Assembly: GCF_001654985.1 (NCBI RefSeq) | Contig: NZ_LXEU01000049.1 | Span: forward strand, 1-64,000 | Length of the DNA: 64,000 nt | DNA from: Kluyvera georgiana ATCC 51603 | GTDB lineage: Bacteria; Pseudomonadota; Gammaproteobacteria; Enterobacterales; Enterobacteriaceae | Direction: 5' to 3' | In this document: positions 1 to 6,445 of the stretch, piece after piece | Layout: each line of letters starts with the position of its first letter | Numbering within the stretch: the stretch's first letter is position 1 | Notes under the pieces: generated by a model | Database searches by the model: none | What the model saw: the letters and a program-made list of their open reading frames with translations, nothing else | What the model was told of the DNA's origin: nothing | Made by a program: the position numbers and the translations under genes

Positions 1-50
1 TGGAGGGGTGATAGTTCTGAAGATATTAAAAAACAGGAATAATCATAAAG

Positions 51-986
51 ATGGCTATATCTAATATTTATTCAAAAAGACAAAAAAAACTTCGCGGTGA
101 AATAAATGACGTTTATTCCTATGATGAAATACCAATTAAGCTAAGAGTGCAAATAGTACATATTATTAATGACACTATCGGCGGTTGTACTAGCTTCGTA
201 TACATGAATAGATATGGTTACAATAATAATCATCAGGATGAAGTATACCGACAAATTTGCACTACTCTGCGAAGAGAGTACGGTGAGTTTCAGTTGCACG
301 CAAACTCAAATTCATTTTATGACGAAATATATGATTGTTTTCTCAATACAAGAAGCGTTGAAAAATGCCTTGATATCATAGAGTTAACATTTTCATACAT
401 AAATGAATATGTTCGTGAACACAGCCGTTCTTTCAAAGGGAATCCCGACGAGGCCATATCTGATTTGAATGAAAGATTAAAAGAGAATGGCGTCGGTTAT
501 CAATTCGAACAGAATGAAATCATTAGGGTTGATTCTACATTTATCCATTCAGAAGTAGTTAGGCCTACATTAAAAATACTAAGTGGCACTGATGAGTATG
601 AAGGTGCTCTGGGTGAGTTTATGTCGGCCCATGAACACTATAGACATGGTAAATATAAAGAAAGTCTTAATGATAGTTTGAAATCATTCGAAAGTTTAAT
701 GAAGGCCATTCATGACAAAAATAATTGGGAATATAACTCTTATGACACTGCATCTAAACTGATTAATAGTTGTCTTAAAAATAATTTAATTCCTTCATAT
801 TTGCAGAGTCAATTTACAAGCCTAAAAACGATGTTGGAAACAGGTATCCCTACAATAAGGAACAAAAATTCCGGTCATGGCCAGGGTGCAGAAGTAACCG
901 TAGTTGATGAAGAGTTAGTTTCTTACATGTTGCATTTAACAGCAACAAACTTACTATTTTTGGCTAAATGTGAGCAAAAAATATAA
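51..986 (+). CDS. HEPN/Abi-type abortive infection protein
   Basis: A 311-residue soluble protein with no signal peptide or membrane segment. The C-terminal part looks like the Abi C-terminal HEPN domain: it has a predicted helical bundle followed by an R-x5-H motif (Arg270, His276 in RNKNSGHGQG), the usual position of the RNase catalytic pair. The N-terminal half resembles the AbiJ N-terminal class found in AbiJ-like proteins, but I recall this only loosely. HEPN proteins of this kind are single-gene or two-gene phage defence RNases acting in the cytoplasm. No partner gene lies downstream. The gene is AT-rich compared with the core genes to the right and ends next to a dif-like site, which fits acquisition by transfer. 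Substrate is unknown. Confidence 0.6.
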   Translation: MAISNIYSKRQKKLRGEINDVYSYDEIPIKLRVQIVHIINDTIGGCTSFVYMNRYGYNNNHQDEVYRQICTTLRREYGEFQLHANSNSFYDEIYDCFLNTRSVEKCLDIIELTFSYINEYVREHSRSFKGNPDEAISDLNERLKENGVGYQFEQNEIIRVDSTFIHSEVVRPTLKILSGTDEYEGALGEFMSAHEHYRHGKYKESLNDSLKSFESLMKAIHDKNNWEYNSYDTASKLINSCLKNNLIPSYLQSQFTSLKTMLETGIPTIRNKNSGHGQGAEVTVVDEELVSYMLHLTATNLLFLAKCEQKI

Positions 987-990
987 TGAT

Positions 991-1017
991 GGTTCGCATA
1001 ATGACGTTATGCTAAAG
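991..1017 (+). other. dif-like XerC/XerD site (site A), degenerate
   Basis: Reads GGTTCGCATAA, then TGACG, then TTATGCTAAAG. The E. coli dif arms are GGTGCGCATAA (XerC) and TTATGTTAAAT (XerD) around a 6-base centre. Here the XerC arm matches 10 of 11 and the XerD arm 9 of 11, but the centre is only 5 bases. It lies at the 3' end of the Abi gene. It may be an old or remodelled chromosomal recombination site; whether it is active cannot be told. Confidence 0.5.
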
Positions 1018-1018
1018 A

Positions 1019-1053
1019 GGCCGCTGCGGGAGAGATTTTCGCAGCGGCCTTTT
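1019..1053 (+). terminator. Rho-independent terminator of the Abi gene
   Basis: A perfect 10-base-pair stem (GGCCGCTGCG with CGCAGCGGCC) around an 11-base loop is followed by TTTT. It sits 33 bases after the Abi stop codon. Confidence 0.85.
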
Positions 1054-1177
1054 CAACATAACGCGTATGACATTATGCGCACCAACATAGAATCAGGCAG
1101 AATCCGGAGATTTGTAGACGTCATTGGCCTGGTCATAGATGGCCACGTTTGTGCGCATAACGATTGAAATGTCTTGC
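1051..1177 (+). other. Paired inverted XerC-arm sequences (sites B and C)
   Basis: TTATGCGCACC at 1073-1083 is an exact reverse-strand copy of the dif XerC arm. TGTGCGCATAA at 1150-1160 matches the arm at 10 of 11 in the opposite orientation. The two lie 66 bases apart and form an inverted repeat extending to 13 of 14 bases. The spacer holds a short inverted pair, TGGCC and GGCCA. Neither site has a good XerD arm at normal spacing. Two inverted dif-like half sites about 90 bases apart that can fold together is the known arrangement of the single-stranded attP of CTX-type filamentous phages. Its presence here is seen; the function is inference. Confidence 0.45.
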
Positions 1178-1233
1178 GGCCTTCACTGGGATTATCGGGC
1201 TCTCTGATAATTTATCTGATGGACCACATTCAA

Positions 1234-1632
1234 ATGAAACGATTGATACTGACTCTGGCTACATGCCTTTCTTTTCCTGTTTCCGCGCTTGCTGACAATA
1301 TCGTTTGTCACGATGGCTGGAGCATTGAGCGACACGTAACCGGAAGTGCTGATAGTGGTTTTCTGAGTTACGTAAAAGATGCAGGTATCATTAAACTATT
1401 CCATCGTGGCAAGCTGATTTCCGAAAAACGCATTCAGGACATTCAGCAATCTGTATATCAGACCGGTGGAGCCCCGCTTGTTAACTACGAGTTTGATGTT
1501 GATAAAAACAGTTTCTATATCCTTGCTCTGGATATGAGCACTCAGGGTGTATCAGGCGGTGAGCCGGATATCAAACTTTGGGGTACTGATGTAATGGGAA
1601 TTGATTGCATTTTACAGGGAGGTGCTGAATGA
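1234..1632 (+). CDS. Small exported protein, unknown family
   Basis: A 132-residue protein beginning MKRLILTLATCLSFPVSALA, a clear Sec signal peptide with likely cleavage after ALA, giving a mature periplasmic or secreted domain of about 112 residues. I do not recognise the family. The mature part contains two cysteines (one near the N-terminus in VCHDGW, one near the end in DCILQ) that could form a disulfide. The start at 1234 was chosen because the signal peptide begins there; the open frame extends upstream without a good start. The stop codon overlaps the start of the next gene (ATGA), so the two are translationally coupled. It lies in the AT-rich segment bracketed by dif-like sites. Confidence 0.6.
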   Translation: MKRLILTLATCLSFPVSALADNIVCHDGWSIERHVTGSADSGFLSYVKDAGIIKLFHRGKLISEKRIQDIQQSVYQTGGAPLVNYEFDVDKNSFYILALDMSTQGVSGGEPDIKLWGTDVMGIDCILQGGAE

Positions 1633-1964
1633 AAAACTCAATCACCCTTCCCTTATTGATATCAATCTCCAGTCTGATGTTTGCAAGTCAGGCAATGGCA
1701 ATAACTTCATCACAGATGCAGATGAGAATCAGTGCTACCTGTGATTCATATGCGAACTTTGCCAGAATCGCTGATTCAGATGTTATTTATGGTGCATGTA
1801 TCACTGGGGCAAAAGACTCCATGCAGCGCCGTAATTCCACCTGCGAGAAGAAAATAAAGAAATTTAATGAACAAGCGGAAACTCTAATTGGAATGAAGCG
1901 AGCTGAGTATATTGAGGTTGCACAAGCGTATCGTACTGGCTGCAATATTGGAAAGCGAAACTAG
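1629..1964 (+). CDS. Small exported cysteine-containing protein, unknown
   Basis: A 111-residue protein with a Sec signal peptide (residues 1-24, likely cleaved after AMA) and a short basic mature domain. The mature part has four cysteines, in the contexts ATCDS, GACIT, STCEK and GCNIG, and looks helical. It is not recognised, although the size, charge and spaced cysteines recall small periplasmic immunity-type or Rap-like proteins; that is only a resemblance. It overlaps the preceding exported protein gene by four bases and is followed after 15 bases by a membrane protein gene, so the three form one operon. Confidence 0.6.
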   Translation: MKNSITLPLLISISSLMFASQAMAITSSQMQMRISATCDSYANFARIADSDVIYGACITGAKDSMQRRNSTCEKKIKKFNEQAETLIGMKRAEYIEVAQAYRTGCNIGKRN

Positions 1965-1979
1965 ACAGGGATAACATAA

Positions 1980-2336
1980 ATGAACACATCTTTTTTGACA
2001 AAGTATCTTTCAAAGTTATCACTCATCATAAATCTCGTGTTGACTGTGATGCTGTGGTTCTGGTGTATCGGAACCAGCAATCCCGACTTCTTTAACTTAA
2101 TGCAAGCTTATACTTTTCTCCCCGCCGATACGATAAAGGTCGCAACAACCATTATCTTTGTCATATGGGTAATCAGAAGCATAACAGCATATGAAGCGAA
2201 GGTTATCCAGTTTACTCAAGCTGACCTTTTAAAACAAATTCTTTCAGAGCTCAAATCCTCAGAAAGAAGAAATAAAATGAATGAAATTGATAAAGCAAAA
2301 GATAGAAAAGTGAACTTCGATGATGTCGATATTTAA
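1980..2336 (+). CDS. Small inner-membrane protein, unknown
   Basis: A 118-residue protein with two hydrophobic segments (about residues 12-33 and 48-68) and a charged, probably helical C-terminal tail ending in acidic residues. That predicts two membrane passes with a cytoplasmic tail of about 45 residues. No family is recognised. It is the third gene of an operon whose first two products are exported, so a cell-envelope role is plausible. The stop is followed immediately by a run of nine C residues and then a terminator. Confidence 0.6.
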   Translation: MNTSFLTKYLSKLSLIINLVLTVMLWFWCIGTSNPDFFNLMQAYTFLPADTIKVATTIIFVIWVIRSITAYEAKVIQFTQADLLKQILSELKSSERRNKMNEIDKAKDRKVNFDDVDI

Positions 2337-2359
2337 ATAACCCCCCCCCATAACTAATG

Positions 2360-2389
2360 AGAGCCTTCAATAATATGGAGGCTCTTTTC
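2360..2389 (+). terminator. Terminator of the three-gene exported-protein operon
   Basis: AGAGCCT pairs with AGGCTCT around a 12-base loop and is followed by TTTT. It lies 24 bases after the stop of the membrane protein gene. Confidence 0.8.
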
Positions 2390-2398
2390 ATTTTGTGA

Positions 2399-2466
2399 TT
2401 TATCTTTTGTCAGCTCAAGCCGTAATGTTTATTTTGGTTTATTCTTTGTAAACTCAAGCCGTATGG
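2399..2466. repeat. Two imperfect 29-base tandem repeats
   Basis: Copies at 2399-2427 and 2438-2466 agree at 23 of 29 positions and share the exact core CTCAAGCCGTA. Their close spacing could be two binding sites for one protein. The purpose is unknown. Confidence 0.5.
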
Positions 2467-3187
2467 CTCTCCTGCGGAGGGCTTAATACTGGAACAATAT
2501 TGAGAGAGATTAAGATAAGATTCAGGGGTAAGGATAAGTACAGAAAACCGATTAAGATAAAAGAGTAATAATAGATATATAAAGAGATTAACCCCGGTTG
2601 GCGATTTGGCGATGGTAGCATGGATATTTTAATCTGTATATAAATTATATTTATTTTTTTATTTCCCCACCCTATCGGGTGAATATGGAGCAGCCCTACA
2701 CCTGAATGCCATCCATGTAACGCCTCGTGGGCCACTTCAGCAACACAGGTAATGCAAAGGCATAGGTGATGACAGTGTCGCCCCAGAGCTGCACACAGAG
2801 AGCCTGCGGTCACTATATGTTCACACCTAATTTAACTGTATAAATAGACAGCGGTTCAGTTGCCTGACATTTCACACCTCTCCCGTCAATGCCCCCTTTT
2901 TATCCCCTGTTTATCGTGCATACATCACTCTCAGGACGCATTAACCCGCCATATAAGCCATTTACATGTGTCATTCTGGTGGCATCACACAGGGCTTCTG
3001 ATGGGCTGTAACCGTATCTGTCACAATGCATCGCCTGAAATTTTGTTATTATTTATTTTTTTGAATGTATTCTTTATTTTAATCCTGACCTCTGGCAGTT
3101 GCGCTGGCCTGACAGAAGTTAAAGGGAAAAAGCAGGACCCGCCCCGATTCTTTTTCTCCCTTTCATTCGTCACTCAGGACATGTCAG
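2467..3187. other. AT-rich stretch without a recognisable gene
   Basis: Short open frames exist on both strands (a 119-residue one on minus, a 114-residue one on plus), but neither has a ribosome-binding site, a recognisable domain or credible composition. I see no RNA gene. The last 60 bases must hold the promoter and leader of the gene at 3188. Confidence 0.4.
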
Positions 3188-4123
3188 ATGACTTACTTTC
3201 GTAATAAAAAATATCACCAGAACTACAGCCATAACACGTTATTTCCCGGAGCTGTATTTGATACAAGGCATAATGGTAAATGCACCGTTCTTGGTCGCTC
3301 AGAAGATAAAACAAGACGTGGCTATTATGTTGTACAATTCAAAGACAGTGGCATAGTTAAGGAAGCCTATGGCACACATATTAAATCAGGCTCAGTCTCG
3401 GATGATGCATTCCCGTCCTCAGAAGAAGAACGCATAACGCTACTGATGAAGCCCCGTTATTATAACGTGGGATATATCGGAAACGGAAAACATTCCACAA
3501 TTGAGAACACCAGAAGCCACCAGAGAACAAGGAAATTCATTCTCTGGCATAACATGCTGGCAAGGTGCTACATGACGGTTAAAGGGAAGCAGTATTTTAA
3601 AGGTTATAAAGGTGTGGAGGTTTGTGAAAGATGGCATAACTTCCAGAACTTCTGCAATGACCTCCCTGCACTTCATGGTTATGCCCTGTGGAAAAATAAT
3701 CCCGGAGAATATGAACTGGATAAGGACTACTCACATCGACGAATTTACTCTCCCGATACTGTTTCATTTATCAGCACATCTGATAATGCACATGAAGCCA
3801 GATTAAGGACATCTGCAATGAGGATTCCCGGTGAGAGATATCATGAAATAAATAAAATGCGGGAAGAATTACTACAGGAGGCTGAAGATGTAATAAAGGA
3901 AAGCGGAATAAAATATGATGTTGTTCTTCATGGCAATATGCAGGTGATTGTTGCTGAAACCCCTTACGGAACGGTGGCATTCTACCCACTGACGCATAAA
4001 ATCCAGCGAAATGGTTATATGACTGAAGGTGATGCTTTGGTCTATGTTCGCTACCTCCGCTGGCTCAGGTGTCAGTGGGAAAGCAGAAATCCTTTCATAG
4101 ACTGCATTGCTGCAATCTCATGA
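3188..4123 (+). CDS. Orphan phage-type HNH/AP2-like protein
   Basis: A 311-residue soluble protein. The central part (about residues 115-200) has the pattern typical of phage proteins related to HNH homing endonucleases and AP2 DNA-binding proteins: W-x2-M-x2-RCY, then YKGVEVCERW, then a short F-x-NFCNDL stretch, then YELDKDY and an YSPDTVSFI segment ending in N. I cannot point to a clear catalytic HNH triad, so DNA binding may remain while cleavage is uncertain. The N-terminal 60 residues look like a small beta domain. No other phage gene lies nearby. The gene is AT-rich and lies just inside the dif-like site at 4212, so it is probably cargo of the element. Confidence 0.55.
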   Translation: MTYFRNKKYHQNYSHNTLFPGAVFDTRHNGKCTVLGRSEDKTRRGYYVVQFKDSGIVKEAYGTHIKSGSVSDDAFPSSEEERITLLMKPRYYNVGYIGNGKHSTIENTRSHQRTRKFILWHNMLARCYMTVKGKQYFKGYKGVEVCERWHNFQNFCNDLPALHGYALWKNNPGEYELDKDYSHRRIYSPDTVSFISTSDNAHEARLRTSAMRIPGERYHEINKMREELLQEAEDVIKESGIKYDVVLHGNMQVIVAETPYGTVAFYPLTHKIQRNGYMTEGDALVYVRYLRWLRCQWESRNPFIDCIAAIS

Positions 4124-4211
4124 AGATGCTATAAAATACACGTCAAATTAATGATTTACTATCATCTGATAGTCCCGGGATGAAGGCTAAATGCCCGCAC
4201 TTCGTGCAGTC

Positions 4212-4241
4212 ATTTAACATGTTCAATACATTATGCGCACC
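4212..4241 (-). other. dif-like XerC/XerD site (site D) with 8-base centre
   Basis: On the minus strand it reads an exact XerC arm (GGTGCGCATAA), an 8-base centre, then a XerD arm matching 9 of 11 (nine consecutive bases of the E. coli dif arm). Chromosomal dif has a 6-base centre; an 8-base centre is known from plasmid cer. It is the best dif-like site in the window, has the same orientation as site B, and lies at the exact border between the AT-rich segment and the GC-richer fragments to the right. It is therefore the probable right end of an integrated element. Confidence 0.65.
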
Positions 4242-4427
4242 AATGTAATTCCAGGAGGAAAACCAGCTTTCAACGACGATGATTGTGCTGGTTGTTGCCC
4301 CGAACAAAATCCCCCTCAAATGCCGTTAACATCACGAAACCAGAACCCACGCTCGACATTGTGATTGTTGTGGGCCTCCCCGACGGATAAATTAGCGATA
4401 TGCACCCAATCGGTATCTTCAGGAGAA

Positions 4428-4565
4428 TGTATGTCCCCAGATTTATCCGGTCTGAACGTTATGTTCGTTGCAGGTTTTGGTCCTGTTACCCGCGACACCC
4501 ATGCTAGCAAATCATTTTATATTGATGCGCTTAACCTGCCGCTGAAAGCTATGGATGGCAATAGT
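4428..4565 (+). pseudogene. N-terminal fragment of a VOC/glyoxalase-fold protein
   Basis: The frame starts MSPDLSGLNVMFVAGFGPVT and runs through FYIDALNLPLKAM to GNSDYF, the first beta-alpha-beta unit of a vicinal-oxygen-chelate protein. After about 46 residues homology stops and the frame runs into unrelated sequence. The rest of the roughly 120-residue or longer family fold is missing, so this is a remnant. Confidence 0.65.
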
Positions 4566-4570
4566 GATTA

Positions 4571-4642
4571 TTTTACTCCGCTGTGTTGTTCCAGTTGCTG
4601 TACGGCCCTGGTGACGGCGGGACGATGAATTTGCAGGTTGAC
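4571..4642 (-). pseudogene. LysR helix-turn-helix fragment
   Basis: On the minus strand the frame gives RPAVTRAVQQLEQHSGVK, the recognition helix and following segment of a LysR-type DNA-binding domain. Only about 24 codons remain, jammed between the glyoxalase-fold fragment and the nitronate monooxygenase fragment. Confidence 0.6.
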
Positions 4643-4937
4643 CGAAAAACCATTCGCCGTGAACCTGATCCCCACTCCGGAGAATGATATCTGGACGCCG
4701 GGAATTCTACAGGTGATCAAAGAAGAAGCGGTAAAAGCCGTGGTTTACACCGGCTACAGCGACGGCGCGATTATTCCCGCACTGTTCGACGAACTGAAAG
4801 CCGCCGGCATCGTCATTATTTATCGCGATATCAACCCGACGCCCGCGAATAGCCGCGCAGCGGAACGAGCAGGAGCCGATATGATTGTTGCCACCGGTTT
4901 TGATGAAGGTGGCACCCTACCCGGTACCGCGCTGGGC
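4641..4937 (+). pseudogene. Nitronate monooxygenase-like fragment
   Basis: About 99 codons resemble the TIM-barrel of FMN-dependent nitronate monooxygenases (2-nitropropane dioxygenase family): PGILQVIKEEAVKAVVYTG, then AERAGADMIVATGFDEGG, the flavin-phosphate region. The complete family protein is over 300 residues; both ends are missing. At the 3' side it is fused to a reversed LysE fragment near 4940. It cannot be functional as it stands. Confidence 0.6.
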
Positions 4938-4951
4938 GCCGAAGGGATTTT

Positions 4952-5062
4952 ACCGCCTTCAGCGGCCGAGGTGCGAAGAATAAGCGCCGTATCCAGACCG
5001 GGCGTTAGCGTGAGCACCAGTGCGGCAAGCGAAAAAGCAAGAAGGGAGTCTGCAACAGACAT
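4952..5062 (-). pseudogene. N-terminal fragment of a LysE/RhtB-family exporter
   Basis: The frame begins MSVADSLLAFSLAALVLTLT followed by PGLDTALILR, the first membrane helix and the conserved PGP-like turn of LysE/RhtB amino-acid exporters. Only 37 of about 200 residues remain before the sequence switches to the opposite-strand nitronate monooxygenase fragment. Confidence 0.65.
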
Positions 5063-5150
5063 TTTCGACCTCCGAAAGCAAGGATACTATTGCAGGTTTT
5101 ACTTTTTGGCAACATTTTTGGCCCGACGAGAATGCCGGGCCAGAGAGGGA

Positions 5151-5400
5151 TCAGGCGAACTTGAGATAGCCTTTTCGCCCTCGATTTGCACCGGGTAAAT
5201 CGTCATCCCTCGGTCAATGGGCTGCACATTGCGTTGCCGGTTTTGATACAGAAGCGCCCTTGATGGAGCGGGCACTCAATTTCACCGTTCTCCAGAAAAC
5301 CGTCACTCAGGCGTGCATTGCCATGTGAACAGCGGTTATCGCTGGCAAAAATGCCCTCATCGGTACGATTCAGCGCAATATCGCGACCATTGAGGTCCAC
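5151..5400 (-). pseudogene. Rieske ferredoxin remnant with frameshifts
   Basis: Contains the Rieske [2Fe-2S] ligands: C-x-H in RCSHGNARLSDG and C-x2-H in IECPLHQGRF. The in-frame stop after SPLTEG is a frameshift: the expected C-terminus continues in another frame (TIYPVQIEGEKA) and a further shift gives YLKFA and a stop at 5151. The first part of the family protein is missing. These ferredoxins pass electrons to ring-hydroxylating dioxygenases; none is present in the window. Confidence 0.65.
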
Positions 5401-5415
5401 GCCAATTAACGCTTC

Positions 5416-5547
5416 GGGCTAGCCATTCGTCCGTGGCCCTATGAGTTGCTCCATATCCAGATTAACCTGTTCTGGCCCAGCCACGTCCATCAGGATGCCG
5501 CCAACGCCTGGCTACGTCGTTGTTTTATGAGATTGTTTACCGAGTAA
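5416..5547 (+). pseudogene. C-terminal fragment of a LysR regulator
   Basis: Forty-three codons and a stop encode a typical LysR C-terminus, including INLFWPSHVHQDAANAWLRR. The rest of the effector domain and the DNA-binding domain are absent. It overlaps the 3' end of the following opposite-strand gene by 11 bases. It could derive from the same ancestral gene as the LysR fragment at 4571, but it is on the other strand. Confidence 0.6.
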
Positions 5548-6343
5548 CGCAATGCAGTGAGTCGCTTTCCGGAACCAGCATGATCATTTTTAACGCCCGG
5601 TTACTTGCCAGCTGCCAACTCAGTTGGCGATAGGTGATGTCACCTTTTACGGCATGGTGAAAAACGCGCTCGCCCCCTTCCCGCACGATCACCTGCTGCT
5701 GAGACCAGAATTCGCGAAAATCACGGCTGTTGTCGCTCATTTGTTGCACAAACGCGTTGAGGGTACTGTCATTCGGATAATGGATCGCATCCGACCGGAG
5801 TTCTGCGACAATGCGTCGCGCACGCGCCTCCCAGTTATCAACCAGCGTTCGCGCCAGCGGATTCTGGAACATAAAGGTCATCATGTTAGGCGCAGACTCA
5901 ACGTCCAGCCAGCCGGTAAAGAGCGCCTCAGCCTCGTTATTCCATGCCAGCACCTGCCAGGTAAGATCCAGCAGATAGCAAGGTTCCGAGACGTGATGCA
6001 CGGTGGACAGAATTGTCTGTTCTACCGCAGGTACCTGTTCGCTGAGCGGATCGCTCTTATGCGCCAACAAAAAGAGATATTCACGCTCTGCGGGTTTGAG
6101 CTGCAGCGCCATGGCAATACCAGAGAGCGTTTGCGCGGAAACGGTGATATCACGTCCCTGCTCCAGCCAGGTGTACCAGGTGGTACTGATACCGCTCATT
6201 TGTGCAACCTCTTCACGCCGTAGCCCCTTCGTTCTACGGCGAGAAAGCACGGGAATGCCCAGCATTTCCGGTGAGGTGCTTTCTCGCTTCACGCGTAAAA
6301 ATGTACCCAGCGCCTCTGGCCCTGTCAGCCCGGTTTTGTCCAT
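5537..6343 (-). CDS. XRE regulator with MmyB-like ligand-binding domain
   Basis: A 268-residue cytoplasmic regulator. Residues about 10-80 form an XRE helix-turn-helix of the actinobacterial MmyB type, with the signature RRRTKGLRREEVAQMSGIS and WYTWLEQGRDI. The rest is an MmyB-like PAS-fold domain (YLLDLTWQVLAWNNEAEALF), which in the family binds small ligands. The start at 6343 was chosen because the conserved domain begins there; the open frame runs 11 codons further up. It is divergent from a methyltransferase gene across about 100 bases. Family members usually regulate such an adjacent enzyme gene, so an autoregulated pair is likely. Confidence 0.8.
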   Translation of the reverse strand: MDKTGLTGPEALGTFLRVKRESTSPEMLGIPVLSRRRTKGLRREEVAQMSGISTTWYTWLEQGRDITVSAQTLSGIAMALQLKPAEREYLFLLAHKSDPLSEQVPAVEQTILSTVHHVSEPCYLLDLTWQVLAWNNEAEALFTGWLDVESAPNMMTFMFQNPLARTLVDNWEARARRIVAELRSDAIHYPNDSTLNAFVQQMSDNSRDFREFWSQQQVIVREGGERVFHHAVKGDITYRQLSWQLASNRALKMIMLVPESDSLHCVTR

Positions 6344-6445
6344 GGTAGTAACTCGATATACCAGTATAAGTACCAATATTGTACCCGTATTAGTCGCGGC
6401 GTATAGTCCGTTCTAACAAGAACATAACAACAGAGGAAGACGGGT

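Noticed and set aside
970-1167. 65-residue plus-strand ORF overlapping the Abi 3' end
   Set aside because: It runs through a strong terminator and the dif-like arms, has no ribosome-binding site and no domain.
2454-3204. Two ORFs (119 residues minus, 114 residues plus) in the AT-rich gap
   Set aside because: Odd composition rich in His, Cys and Leu, no ribosome-binding site, no recognisable pattern; treated as chance frames.
1-4250. A complete filamentous prophage at dif
   Set aside because: No Zot/pI, replication initiator, coat or ssDNA-binding gene could be found; only the attachment-like sites resemble such phages.
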